Positions 7,599-15,955 of a DNA stretch of 36,215 nt are shown here, piece by piece (position 1 is the first letter of the stretch; each line of letters opens with the position of its first letter). The stretch covers positions 1-36,215 of the forward strand of contig CALSRJ010000007.1 of NCBI GenBank assembly GCA_943788725.1. The letters are read 5' to 3'. The notes beneath the pieces are model-generated. The model was not told the origin of the DNA, ran no database searches, and was given only the letters and a program-made list of their open reading frames with translations. The stretch comes from an uncultured Flavobacteriales bacterium (GTDB lineage: Bacteria > Bacteroidota > Bacteroidia > Flavobacteriales_G > Salibacteraceae). The translations under genes and the position numbers were made by a program.

Positions 7599-7643
7599 TT
7601 GTTCTCGATACATAACGCCTCTGGCGTGACACTCGAACTGACA
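7599..7643. repeat. Hairpin repeat with conserved arms, copy 2
   Basis: It has the same arms as 7307-7352 (TTGTTCTCGATACAT and CACTCGAACTGACAT) around the stem ACGCC-TCT-GGCGT. The stem differs in sequence from copy 1 but still pairs, which points to selection or copying of a structure. Confidence 0.8.
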
Positions 7644-7654
7644 TCCCGAGAGAT

Positions 7655-7752
7655 GACTGCCAACTGCGCACTGCGCACTGCCAACTGCCAACTGCACACT
7701 GCGTACTGCCAACTGCCAACTGCCAACTCCCCCCACTCCCCAACTCCCACTC
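7655..7752. repeat. Heptamer array, about 14 units
   Basis: Tandem 7-bp units such as AACTGCC, CACTGCG, TACTGCC and AACTCCC run without phase loss for about 98 bp. The third and fourth bases (CT) are nearly fixed while the others vary. There is no coding potential. Confidence 0.9.
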
Positions 7753-7816
7753 ACAGCTTCCCAGTTCCGTTCATCCCAAAGTTTTTAAATTGTGATATTA
7801 ATTTGATATCATTGTA

Positions 7817-8695
7817 ATGTCAATTAAATCGATCATAATGAAACAAGAACAAACAGTAAGGATGAGCAGTGGATACGTCATATTAGTCGTGTCGTTCGTC
7901 CTTTTAGCGTCTGTCATCGCAAGTATTGTGGTGCAGATATTTCCACTGGCCGTCGTGTGCGCACTTCTCTTTTTCCTCACCATTCCGGGGTACTTTTTCA
8001 TCAATCCGAATGGGTCGATGGTGCTTACACTTTTTGGAGCGTATAAAGGAACCGTGAAACAGAATGGTTTTTTCTGGGCGAACCCCTTTTATACGAAAAA
8101 GCGGATATCGCTCCGGGCGCGCAATTTTGATAGCGAACGGGTGAAGGTCAACGACAAGTTGGGCAATCCGATCATGATCTCCGTTATCCTGGTTTGGAAG
8201 GTGGAGAATACCTTCAAGGCTGCCTTTGAGGTAGACAACTTTGAAAACTTCGTACGCGTACAAACCGATGCCGCAGTGCGTAAAATGTCGGGACTCTACC
8301 CGTATGACGATTGGGAGGACAGCGACGAGTATAAGATCACCTTGCGCTCTGGCATGACCGAGGTGAATGAGGCGTTGGAAAATGAGCTGAGCGAGCGCCT
8401 AGAGATAGCGGGAATTAATGTCATGGAAGCCCGTATAGGATACCTCGCCTACGCTGAAGAAATCGCCAGCGCTATGCTTAAGCGCCAACAGGCCACTGCG
8501 ATTATCGCAGCACGTGAAAAGATTGTAGAAGGTGCTGTCGGCATGGTTGAAAATGCTTTGAGGCAATTATCAGATAAAGACATCGTCACGTTTGACAACG
8601 ATAAGAAGGCCACCATGGTCAGCAACTTGATGGTGGTGCTTTGCTCCGATAAAGAAGTCACGCCGATTGTTAATACAGGATCACTTTATCAATAA
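7817..8695 (+). CDS. SPFH (stomatin/prohibitin/flotillin) domain membrane protein
   Basis: A 292-aa protein. Two transmembrane segments occupy about 20-63, followed by a conserved LTLFGAYKGTVKQNGFFWANPF motif that leads into the SPFH/band 7 domain (about 70-230), with VRVQTDAAVRKM and a long coiled region ending EIASAMLKRQQATAIIAAREKIVEGA. SPFH proteins oligomerise into membrane scaffolds; the partner here is unknown. A second ATG at 7838 (MKQEQTVRM) is an equally good start, 7 codons shorter, because upstream DNA (TTAATTTGAT near 7797) could be a promoter very close to the first ATG. It is followed at 6 bp by two small genes on the same strand, a grouping I recall from other Bacteroidota. 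Confidence 0.92.
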   Translation: MSIKSIIMKQEQTVRMSSGYVILVVSFVLLASVIASIVVQIFPLAVVCALLFFLTIPGYFFINPNGSMVLTLFGAYKGTVKQNGFFWANPFYTKKRISLRARNFDSERVKVNDKLGNPIMISVILVWKVENTFKAAFEVDNFENFVRVQTDAAVRKMSGLYPYDDWEDSDEYKITLRSGMTEVNEALENELSERLEIAGINVMEARIGYLAYAEEIASAMLKRQQATAIIAAREKIVEGAVGMVENALRQLSDKDIVTFDNDKKATMVSNLMVVLCSDKEVTPIVNTGSLYQ

Positions 8696-8701
8696 GTAAG
8701 T

Positions 8702-8854
8702 ATGGACCGTTACAAGATCATAAAGAAGGGACTGTTTCAAAACCTCGACAATTTCCAGGAGCAAGTCAATGGAATGGCGGCAGAAGGATGGCGCGTCGTG
8801 AGCTCTTCGGCAGACAATGCTACGTTGTACGTAATCCTAGAAAGACAGCGTTGA
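8702..8854 (+). CDS. Small DUF4177-like protein
   Basis: A 50-aa protein starting MDRYKIIKKGLFQNLDNFQE. It shows the short pattern of DUF4177-type proteins: an N-terminal strand YKII, a helix FQEQVNGMAAEGWRVVS, and a closing strand ATLYVILER. It starts 6 bp after the SPFH stop, and the next small gene begins 4 bp after its own stop, so the three are very probably one transcript. Function unknown; it may bind the SPFH protein. Confidence 0.7.
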   Translation: MDRYKIIKKGLFQNLDNFQEQVNGMAAEGWRVVSSSADNATLYVILERQR

Positions 8855-8858
8855 TCCT

Positions 8859-9011
8859 ATGGCCAAGAAAGCATTTGCTTTACGCGTAGACGAAGAGATG
8901 ATGAAAGCCATCGAACGATGGGCAAGCGATGAATTTCGGTCTGTCAATGGGCAGATAGAATGGATGCTCGATCAACAGCTCAAAGCGTCGAAGCGACGAC
9001 CTAAGAAATAA
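8859..9011 (+). CDS. Small ribbon-helix-helix (Arc-like) DNA-binding protein
   Basis: A 50-aa protein whose N-terminal strand KKAFALRVDEEMMKAIERWA is followed by a helix-turn-helix (FRSVNGQIEWMLDQQLKA) and a basic tail KRRPKK. This is the Arc/MetJ ribbon-helix-helix fold. It is the last gene of the SPFH cluster and is followed by a terminator. It may act as a repressor of the operon, as many such proteins do, though no operator was identified. Confidence 0.8.
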   Translation: MAKKAFALRVDEEMMKAIERWASDEFRSVNGQIEWMLDQQLKASKRRPKK

Positions 9012-9023
9012 AAAATGGGCAAT

Positions 9024-9053
9024 AAAAAAGGCGACCTCTGTGGGTCGCCTTTT
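9024..9053. terminator. Bidirectional terminator between the SPFH operon and rpmH
   Basis: AGGCGACC-TCTGTG-GGTCGCCT has an A run on the left and TTTT on the right, so it can serve both convergent transcripts. Confidence 0.85.
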
Positions 9054-9075
9054 ATCGTTGAAGTTCTATTGTCGT

Positions 9076-9234
9076 TTATTTCTTGAACGGCATTTCGTCA
9101 GAAACAGTTAGGCGCTTACGCCCCTTAGCGCGACGACGAGCCAATACCTTACGGCCATTCTTAGAGCTCATACGCTCACGGAATCCGTGCTTATTCTTTC
9201 TTTTCTTGAGGGAAGGTTGAAATGTCCGTTTCAT
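9076..9234 (-). CDS. rpmH: 50S ribosomal protein bL34
   Basis: A 52-aa, highly basic protein starting [18 protein letters not shown], continuing [27 protein letters not shown], with a short Bacteroidota-type C-terminal tail (SDEMPFKK). This is bL34, which lies near the exit tunnel of the large subunit. It has its own strong promoter at 9257-9286 and stands alone: the classical downstream partner rnpA is absent, and the convergent SPFH operon follows instead. Confidence 0.98.
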   Translation of the reverse strand: MKRTFQPSLKKRKNKHGFRERMSSKNGRKVLARRRAKGRKRLTVSDEMPFKK

Positions 9235-9256
9235 GATTTCGCTTATAAAAGGGGCG

Positions 9257-9286
9257 CAAAGGTAACGTTCTGCATTTAATGTTCAA
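9257..9286 (-). promoter_or_regulatory. Bacteroidota-type promoter of rpmH
   Basis: On the minus strand TTG (9286-9284), a 19-bp spacer and TACCTTTG (9264-9257) match the consensus exactly. The ATG lies 22 bp downstream. Confidence 0.85.
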
Positions 9287-9291
9287 GTAAA

Positions 9292-12200
9292 TTATCGCAT
9301 TTCTTTTACGATCGGAACTGCGATCCGTTCATCCCCTGATTCGATGAGGATGGAGTAAATGCCAGCGGGCAATTGTTGCACATCTATTTCCATTGGATTG
9401 GCCGCGCTCAGCTGGGTGTTTTCGACGGCGAATACCGTTTTACCAAGCATGTCAATCACAGATACTCGCTGTACTTCTAAGGTACTTGACGAGCCTGTAA
9501 GTTGAACAAAGATGCTGTGGTATGCAGGAGAAGGATAGATCCTAACGTCCATCGCTCCGATTTCTTGAATACCACTGCCTACGATGACCAATGAGTCTGA
9601 CCAGTCGCTCCAACATCCATCCTGATAGACGCGCAAGGTATAGGTTGCGTCGTCAGGATTGAGGTAGTACTGCGTAGTGACCGATGAAACGGTGTCGTTG
9701 CGTTTCCATTGGTAGATGGTTCCCACCACAGAGCTCTCTAGGCTGTCCACCAGCTGCAGAATGCTTGGGGTCGGAGGCGTTGGAATCACTTCCATCACGA
9801 TCGCATTAGAAACGTTCGTGCAGCCATTCGTGTCGACGATGGAGACAAAGATGCTGTCTCCATTGGAGAGCGTTGAGGTTGTCCAGGTGTTCGATGCACC
9901 AGACTGGATAGAAGTATCATTGACCTGAAAGTCGTGGGTTGCTAAGCCGGTGCCTGTATTCGTAAAGGAAACCGTGTCTCCCTCGCAAATCTCAATCCCA
10001 TCGCCAGAGGCTAGTGTGGAGGTAGGGGCCGGTGAAACGTTCAAATAGATGGCTGTGTCGTCAACGCATCCATCTTGGTCGGTGACATTCACTGAAACGT
10101 AATCTCCCGCTTCTACGCCTTCGATGTCAACGGTGCTGCTTGAGCCTACTTGATAGAGGGCGCCGTTGAGGAAGAAGTTGTAGCTCGCCATGCCTAGGTT
10201 GGCCGATATGGTCGCAGTGTCGCCTTCGCAATAAGCGTCATTCAGGCTATTGGAAGTGAGCAGGGCTTCGGGCAGGTCTACCGTAAAATTGTTGACGACC
10301 AAAGTAGAGTCGCTACCATTCGAATTCTCCACGTATAGGTAAACGTCGTAGGTTCCTCCTTCGTCGAAGGTTAGGTAGGCGGGGTTTGAATGTGCATTGC
10401 TGCCATTGACAAATACTGCACCCGAAGATGGGTACACGTTCCAGCTCAAAGAATCAACGCCATAGGCACTGGTGCTTGTGAGCGCGAGTATTCCAGGGTC
10501 GCACTGACCAACGCCATTCAATTCATAATCTCCAAATGCCATAGGTGCAATGTTCCCCGGGTCGTACGTGTCACTTTCCCAGAGTCCTCGGCCGTAGGTC
10601 CCAGCACGGAGCCTGCGCGCTTGCCAATCGCCTGGCACATGGTAGATTTCCAATTCGGTAATCTCTGCCGTTGTAGGAAGGCCATCGTAGAAGGGAACCC
10701 AGTTGTTCAGGTTGTTGTCTTTGTAATAAACCCCGGCGTCCGTACCCACATAAATGCCGCCATCAGTGTAAGGATCGGCTACAAGGCAATTCTTGCTGAT
10801 GTTGGGGAGGTTTCCATTGATGCTCGTCCAAGAAGCTCCAGCATTGTTGGACATGTAGACCACGTTATCTCGGATCAAGTACACGCGGTTGTTACTCTCA
10901 GGGGAGGTTTCGATGTCTGCGATGTACCATCCCGATGGAAGCGAGCTAGAAAGGTCCGACCATGCAGGAGAAGAGCCTAATGCATTATCTGATCGAAAAA
11001 GTTTGTTGTCGCTCCGCACTGCATACAGACGGTTGCTGTTGACCTTGCTCTGTCTCAACTGACGCATGTTATACGAATTAGACCCTGCAAGGCTGCTGCT
11101 TATAGCCGTGAAACTCGGTGATCCAGCGTAGGCATTCGTCGTTCTCCAAACGTTCTTGTAACCGAAGAACATGGTTTGAGGGTTGCTATTGCTCTGTATG
11201 TAGGGAGCTACCCATGCGCCGGATTCGGTGATTCCATTTACATTTTGTGCTGCAAAACTTCCGAAGCTGTAGCCCCCGTTGTTGGATCGGGCGACGTTGC
11301 CGTAATACACAGATGCATACACATAGAGGTCGTTGGCGTAGTCAATAATGCACTCCATGCCGTCACCACCGCGCTCGGTTCTGAATTGGTTTGCATCCCA
11401 AATGGCCGTCCCATTGTCTTGGTATCCGTTGATGACGAAAGCCGCGGTGTTTTGGCTCACGCCGATTTTATAAATCTGAGAGATACCTAGGCTATCTGAA
11501 ATTTCTGTAAACGTGTTGCCTCCGTTTGCTGTGTAGTACAACCCTCCGTCGTTGCAATCGTAGAGGTTATTGTTCACTGGAGAGAATTGCAGCCAGTGGT
11601 GATCCGCGTGTACGGAGGCCGCGGTAGAGCTTCCCACCCAGTGCGCAACACAATCCCAGCTCACGCCAGCATTGGTTGATTTGAATACGTTCACACCACC
11701 CGTATAGACCACATCTTCATCTGTTGGGTCTATGGCAATGGCTAGATCGTACCATCCTTGTCCACCCCCACCGGAAGAGGGAGGCGATTCATTCCAAGTG
11801 AGAATGTTAGGAGTAGTGGATTGCGTGCCAAAGGAAGAACCACTATTGTTAGAACGATACAACCCACCGTATGCCGAGCTGATAGAGCACAGTACATACA
11901 CTACGCTAGGACTAGCCGGAGAAACGCCGATTGAAAAACGCTGTCCATTGCTGGGCAAACCACTGGTAATTTCTGTCCAATTATCACCGCCATCGGTACT
12001 TTTCCAAAATCCAGCGCCACTTGTCGTTTCAGTAGCGTACACAGTATTGGGATCTCCTGGCTTGAACTGCATGTCTTTGAAGTTATACGAGCTGGTCTCC
12101 AATGTCCATGTGTTGCCTCCATTTTGAGTGCGGTAGATACCGCCCGAAGTGGCTGCAAGGATGTAGTCGGCGTTGGTAGGATGCATGAGCATTTGGCCTA

Positions 12201-12891
12201 CGGTCTTGTACCCCATGCCAGAATTATACTGAGCAAAGGATTGACCACCGTTGGTTGATTTGTAAACCCCCAATCCTGGAGCATCGCCCGCATCGCGGTC
12301 ACCCGTGCCGATGTAGATGATGTTTGTGTTGGACGAGTCAATCAAGATCGATGAAACCCCGAGGGTCGGAAGTCCGTCGGTAGAAGTCGTCCAAGAAGTG
12401 CCGCCGTTCGTCGTTTTCCAGAAGCCTCCGGATGGCGAGCCCACAAACATGGTATTGGCGTCGGTCGGATGGAATTCAACGCAGTTCAGTCGTCCGTTAC
12501 CGTTGGGTTGTCCCGTTCCATTGAAGGGTTTAAAGCGTGGGCCGATTTCTTCCCAGTCGCCAGATTCGCTTTCGATGCCATGCATCTGCTGGTTGTAGGC
12601 GCTTTGCCAATTTTCAAACGCCGCAAGTGTCTCTTCCGGAGCGGGAAAGCTTCCGTCTTCGTTGATGCGTGAAGACCAGAAGTGCTCCCAACGCTTGAAG
12701 ATCTTGTAGCCGTCTCCTTTTTGACGCTCTCTCCCTTCCCAATACATCTCAAAAGCCTTTTGTGCTTCGAAGAAATTGGCGTTTGGATCTTGCATCATGT
12801 CGACCCAAACGGCAGTATTTGCCGTGTCGACGCTTTGTGCTGTGACTGACAGCGATAGGCCTAGAAAGACCCAGAGTAAAAATCGATTCAT
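9292..12891 (-). CDS. Secreted BNR/sortilin-type beta-propeller protein with a T9SS type A sorting domain
   Basis: A 1199-aa protein with a signal peptide (1-18). A W/F-rich region (30-100) typical of large Bacteroidota T9SS cargo precedes a long propeller (about 110-780) with at least eight Asp-box motifs of the form S/T-x-N/D-G/A-G-x-S/T-W/F (for example TTNGGTSWTT, STDGGDNWTE, SNNAGASWTS). PKD/Ig-like beta domains follow (about 790-1090). The type A C-terminal domain (1110-1199) shows VRIYPSPAYHSIFV and LPAGIYSILIESGDE. It resembles VPS10/sortilin-fold glycoside-binding proteins, but no catalytic residues can be assigned, so a role in polymer binding or surface structure is only a guess. 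It lies upstream of rpmH on the same strand. Confidence 0.9.
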   Translation of the reverse strand: MNRFLLWVFLGLSLSVTAQSVDTANTAVWVDMMQDPNANFFEAQKAFEMYWEGRERQKGDGYKIFKRWEHFWSSRINEDGSFPAPEETLAAFENWQSAYNQQMHGIESESGDWEEIGPRFKPFNGTGQPNGNGRLNCVEFHPTDANTMFVGSPSGGFWKTTNGGTSWTTSTDGLPTLGVSSILIDSSNTNIIYIGTGDRDAGDAPGLGVYKSTNGGQSFAQYNSGMGYKTVGQMLMHPTNADYILAATSGGIYRTQNGGNTWTLETSSYNFKDMQFKPGDPNTVYATETTSGAGFWKSTDGGDNWTEITSGLPSNGQRFSIGVSPASPSVVYVLCSISSAYGGLYRSNNSGSSFGTQSTTPNILTWNESPPSSGGGGQGWYDLAIAIDPTDEDVVYTGGVNVFKSTNAGVSWDCVAHWVGSSTAASVHADHHWLQFSPVNNNLYDCNDGGLYYTANGGNTFTEISDSLGISQIYKIGVSQNTAAFVINGYQDNGTAIWDANQFRTERGGDGMECIIDYANDLYVYASVYYGNVARSNNGGYSFGSFAAQNVNGITESGAWVAPYIQSNSNPQTMFFGYKNVWRTTNAYAGSPSFTAISSSLAGSNSYNMRQLRQSKVNSNRLYAVRSDNKLFRSDNALGSSPAWSDLSSSLPSGWYIADIETSPESNNRVYLIRDNVVYMSNNAGASWTSINGNLPNISKNCLVADPYTDGGIYVGTDAGVYYKDNNLNNWVPFYDGLPTTAEITELEIYHVPGDWQARRLRAGTYGRGLWESDTYDPGNIAPMAFGDYELNGVGQCDPGILALTSTSAYGVDSLSWNVYPSSGAVFVNGSNAHSNPAYLTFDEGGTYDVYLYVENSNGSDSTLVVNNFTVDLPEALLTSNSLNDAYCEGDTATISANLGMASYNFFLNGALYQVGSSSTVDIEGVEAGDYVSVNVTDQDGCVDDTAIYLNVSPAPTSTLASGDGIEICEGDTVSFTNTGTGLATHDFQVNDTSIQSGASNTWTTSTLSNGDSIFVSIVDTNGCTNVSNAIVMEVIPTPPTPSILQLVDSLESSVVGTIYQWKRNDTVSSVTTQYYLNPDDATYTLRVYQDGCWSDWSDSLVIVGSGIQEIGAMDVRIYPSPAYHSIFVQLTGSSSTLEVQRVSVIDMLGKTVFAVENTQLSAANPMEIDVQQLPAGIYSILIESGDERIAVPIVKEMR

Positions 12892-12896
12892 ATCCG

Positions 12897-12926
12897 CGAA
12901 GTTAACCTCCGTGGAAATGGCGACAA
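12897..12926 (-). promoter_or_regulatory. Likely promoter of the propeller protein gene
   Basis: On the minus strand TTG (12926-12924), a 19-bp spacer and TAACTTCG (12904-12897) match the Bacteroidota consensus with one mismatch (TTCG instead of TTTG). It lies 5 bp upstream of the ATG, so the leader would be very short or absent. Confidence 0.45.
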
Positions 12927-13324
12927 TGAAAAAAATGGGTTAACGGTTTACGTTGCATTCAATTGAATTCAATGACATTGCTATTCTTTCAGATAGACTG
13001 GCCTTGGAATTGGGGAGTGTTCTGATCGAAGCAGAGCCATAGAGAGATCGGGAAGCTCCGAAGTGGAAAGGAGGAACCGAACGAAGTGAGCTCACGAATA
13101 CCCGACGAGCCAAATAGACAATGAGCAGATCACCCGCTCGAACTTAGGCTCTGGAAAGAGCAGGTTACTCATCAATTCCACAGCCTTGATTTCCTGCCTG
13201 CCGGCAGGCAGGTTACTCCACTTTTCATCAAGGAAAAGTGGAATAAGGCAAATCAAAGCCGAAATACAATTTGACTTTGGTAAAGGTGAATTACGACTGG
13301 AATGTGAAGTAAAAGTTCATCCGA
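12927..13324. other. Intergenic stretch with dyads and no recognised gene
   Basis: About 400 bp between two minus-strand genes. It holds a 20-bp palindrome (13193-13212), a hairpin CCACTTTT-CATCAAGG-AAAAGTGG (13217-13240), and two copies of GCAGGTTACTC (near 13159 and 13207). I find no credible reading frame or RNA gene. Confidence 0.55.
13193..13212. repeat. 20-bp perfect palindrome
   Basis: CCTGCCTGCCGGCAGGCAGG reads the same on both strands. A related imperfect version lies near 6694-6712 (CCTGCCTGCCTCTGGCAGG). Confidence 0.8.
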
Positions 13325-13350
13325 TAAAAAAAAGGCTCCAAAAGGAGCCT
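13325..13350 (-). terminator. Rho-independent terminator of the NUMOD4-HNH gene
   Basis: On the minus strand AGGCTCC-TTTT-GGAGCCT is followed by T7-8. It lies about 27 bp after the stop codon at 13377. Confidence 0.9.
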
Positions 13351-13376
13351 AGATCATTTCATGATTGGATATCCAA

Positions 13377-13973
13377 TCATTCCTCGATGGAAATGTGTCC
13401 CCAATTCTCGCCCGATTTGATGCGGTAGAGTTGCATTTCAGAAATGCCGAATTGCTTCGCGATGATTTTGAGGCGCGTTTTTCGATTCGGATCGAAAATC
13501 TTCTTTTTCAAACGCTTCACTTGGGTGGCGTTCAACTTGTGTCCTTGATACGGTTTATTCTCCTTCCTTTTTTCGCGCGCCTTGAGCACGTTCGGATTCT
13601 TCTGCTGGTGCAGCTCCATCTCACGCTTGGTAGACCATTTCAAGTTGTCAATGTGGTTATTCAGCTTGTTGTAATCCATGTGAATGACGAAGGCTTGGTC
13701 CTCATTCGAAGGAGCACCAAAGTATTCGGCCACCAACTTGTGCACGAACAATTGCTTGTTCTTGATCTTCGTTCCGCCTTCTGTCTTGTGAAATTGCTTG
13801 TATCTAAAAACGGGATACCCGTCTACGAGTGATCCTTTCAAAAGTCGCCCTGTCTCCATCGTGTCGGAGAAACTGACGATCCTGCCGTAGTTTGAGACGG
13901 CGTAACTGTATCGCAGTTTGTCGTCGCCAAGGTCGATCTCTTTCCACTGCTCGTCCCAATAAGACTTCACCAT
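13377..13973 (-). CDS. NUMOD4 and HNH-type endonuclease-like protein with a C-terminal helix-turn-helix
   Basis: A 198-aa protein. Residues 5-50 match NUMOD4 (YWDEQWKEIDL ... YAVSNYGRIVSF). An HNH_3-like core follows (about 75-120: VHKLVAEYFGAP, then FVIHMDYNKLNNHIDNLKWST). A basic linker leads to a C-terminal helix-turn-helix (about 145-190: LNATQVKRLKKKIF ... IIAKQFGISEMQLYRIKSGENW). NUMOD4-HNH proteins are known from homing endonucleases and phages, but free-standing chromosomal copies are common in Bacteroidota. There is no sign of an intron or element borders here, so a domesticated DNA-binding role is possible. The start at 13973 puts NUMOD4 at the N-terminus; an upstream ATG at 14075 would add an unrelated Thr/Glu-rich 34 aa. 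Confidence 0.85.
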   Translation of the reverse strand: MVKSYWDEQWKEIDLGDDKLRYSYAVSNYGRIVSFSDTMETGRLLKGSLVDGYPVFRYKQFHKTEGGTKIKNKQLFVHKLVAEYFGAPSNEDQAFVIHMDYNKLNNHIDNLKWSTKREMELHQQKNPNVLKAREKRKENKPYQGHKLNATQVKRLKKKIFDPNRKTRLKIIAKQFGISEMQLYRIKSGENWGHISIEE

Positions 13974-14158
13974 GATGTGTAAATGTGTTTGTGGTTCTGT
14001 TTCTGTTTGTTCTCGCAACGTCAGCAAATGAGGCGTCTCGCCATCTTCAGAAGTCCCGATTTGTTGCAAGTTCACCGTTTAAGGTTGTGAATGAACAATT
14101 GGAGGGTGAGTTCAGTTTGTGAACGACGCTCGAATTAAATGTAGACTTTTGCCGCCGC

Positions 14159-15955
14159 ATGGAATCAAAAGACAAGAAACGCATATCAAAGGAGTCGTTC
14201 CGACGCTCCCTCCGCATCTTCCAATACGTCCTTCCTTACAGAGGTAAGTTTCTCTTAGGCCTCTTGTTTCTCTTCTTGAGTTCGGTCACGTTTATGACCT
14301 TTCCTGGCCTTCTTGGCAGATTGATAGGCGGCAACGAAGCTTCTGACAGCCCGATCGACCGCTTCTTTAATGTGGATAATATCGACCAAGTAGCCTTGTT
14401 GCTCTTGGTGGCTTTTCTCCTGCAAGCCGTTTTTTCGTTCATGCGTATTTTCCTTTTTGCAGACGTAACGGAGCGCGCCATAGCGCAGCTGCGGATCGAT
14501 ACCTACGGTCACCTGGTCAAGTTACCGATGACCTTTTTCAATCGCGAGCGGGTAGGTGAACTCAACAGCCGTATTTCGAATGACATCAGTATGCTTCAAG
14601 ATACGTTCATGACGACCCTGGCGGAGCTTCTCCGACAGGTCATTGTGATTTTGGGAGGGGTTTCCCTGCTGTTCTTTTACAGCGTAGAACTGACCCTCGT
14701 GATGCTTATCTCTGTTCCGGTCATGATGATGGCGGCCTTCTTCTTTGGAAAGTTTATCCGATCCCTATCCAAGACTACGCAGGCAGAGTTGGCACGCAGT
14801 CAAGTAGTGGTGGAGGAAACGTTGACGGCCATTCAGAGCGTCAAGGCCTTTGCTAATGAGCTGTTAGAAATCAGACGCTACAACAACGTGGTAGAAGAAG
14901 TGCGCAAAGTGGCCATGCGCGGTGCGAAGTGGCGCGGGGCGTTTGCTTCATTCGTCATATTCGGCTTGTTTGGCGCGGTGGTACTAGTGATTTGGTATGG
15001 TGTGAAGCTGCGGAATGAAGGGGTGATCGGGTTGGACGAATTGACTTCGTTCATTCTGTATTCTGTTTTTGTGGGCGGATCCATCGGCGGTGTGGCCGAC
15101 ATATTTGGTCGCGTTCAAAAGGCCATCGGCGCTACCGAAAGTTTGTTTGATATCATGGAGGAAGACGCCGAGCAAATCAGCAACGATGCAAATGCTCCTT
15201 CCCTTGATTTGAAAGGATCGATTGATTTTGAACAAGTCACGTTTGCATACCCCTCTCGAAAGGATAAAGTGGTACTTGATCGGCTAGAACTACACGTGAA
15301 GGCAGGAGAAAAGATCGCTTTTGTGGGACCCAGCGGGGCGGGAAAGACGACCATTGCCGCTCTCATACTTCGCTACTACAAAGCGACGTCGGGCACCATC
15401 AAATTTGACGGCAAACCGGCGCTCGATTACAACATCTCGGCTTTGCGAAATGAAATGGCCTTGGTTCCTCAGGATGTGATCCTGTTTGGAGGCAGTATTC
15501 GAGAGAACATTGAATATGGTCGTCCTGGCGCACCCTTTGAAGAAGTGCGCATTGCCGCAGAGAAAGCGAATGCCCTCGAATTCATCGAATCGTTTCCGGA
15601 AGGCTTTGACACTCTGGTGGGCGAGCGCGGTGTTCAGCTCAGCGGCGGACAGCGTCAGCGTATTGCGATAGCACGCGCAATCTTGAAGGATCCGCGCATT
15701 TTGATTTTGGATGAGGCTACCAGTTCGTTGGACGCCGAAAGCGAGCGATTAGTGCAAGAGGCGTTAGAGCGGTTGATGGAGGGAAGGACGAGTTTGGTGA
15801 TTGCCCACCGATTGAGTACGATTCGAAAGGTAGACCGTATCATGGTGCTGGACCATGGAAGCATCAAAGAGCAAGGTACACATGACGAATTGATCGCCTT
15901 GGAAAATGGAATCTATCGCAACCTGACCGAACTGCAGTTGCTCGACCTGAATTAG
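14159..15955 (+). CDS. ABC exporter with fused permease and ATPase (MsbA-like)
   Basis: A 598-aa half-transporter that forms a homodimer in the inner membrane. The six-helix transmembrane domain covers about 20-330. The ATPase domain (about 355-590) shows Walker A GPSGAGKTT (near 390), Q-loop LVPQDVILFGG, signature LSGGQRQR (near 494), Walker B ILILDEATSSLD (near 515) and switch His in AHRLST. Length and layout fit the lipid/multidrug exporter family (MsbA, LmrA/BmrA). The substrate cannot be read from the sequence; lipid A precursors or drugs are the usual options. The gene stands alone and its 3' end overlaps the convergent next gene by 4 bp. Confidence 0.95.
   Translation: MESKDKKRISKESFRRSLRIFQYVLPYRGKFLLGLLFLFLSSVTFMTFPGLLGRLIGGNEASDSPIDRFFNVDNIDQVALLLLVAFLLQAVFSFMRIFLFADVTERAIAQLRIDTYGHLVKLPMTFFNRERVGELNSRISNDISMLQDTFMTTLAELLRQVIVILGGVSLLFFYSVELTLVMLISVPVMMMAAFFFGKFIRSLSKTTQAELARSQVVVEETLTAIQSVKAFANELLEIRRYNNVVEEVRKVAMRGAKWRGAFASFVIFGLFGAVVLVIWYGVKLRNEGVIGLDELTSFILYSVFVGGSIGGVADIFGRVQKAIGATESLFDIMEEDAEQISNDANAPSLDLKGSIDFEQVTFAYPSRKDKVVLDRLELHVKAGEKIAFVGPSGAGKTTIAALILRYYKATSGTIKFDGKPALDYNISALRNEMALVPQDVILFGGSIRENIEYGRPGAPFEEVRIAAEKANALEFIESFPEGFDTLVGERGVQLSGGQRQRIAIARAILKDPRILILDEATSSLDAESERLVQEALERLMEGRTSLVIAHRLSTIRKVDRIMVLDHGSIKEQGTHDELIALENGIYRNLTELQLLDLN

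Noticed and set aside
7655-7752. Could the short repeats be a CRISPR array?
   Set aside because: The units are 7 bp, adjacent without spacers, and no cas gene is in the window.
9076-9234. Classical rpmH-rnpA origin-region operon
   Set aside because: No rnpA, yidC or dnaA follows rpmH; the neighbouring genes are unrelated, so no replication origin can be claimed.
10390-10980. 196-codon open frame on the plus strand inside the propeller gene
   Set aside because: It is antisense to a well-supported 1199-aa gene, has no recognisable domain and reads as a Arg/Val/Cys-rich shadow.
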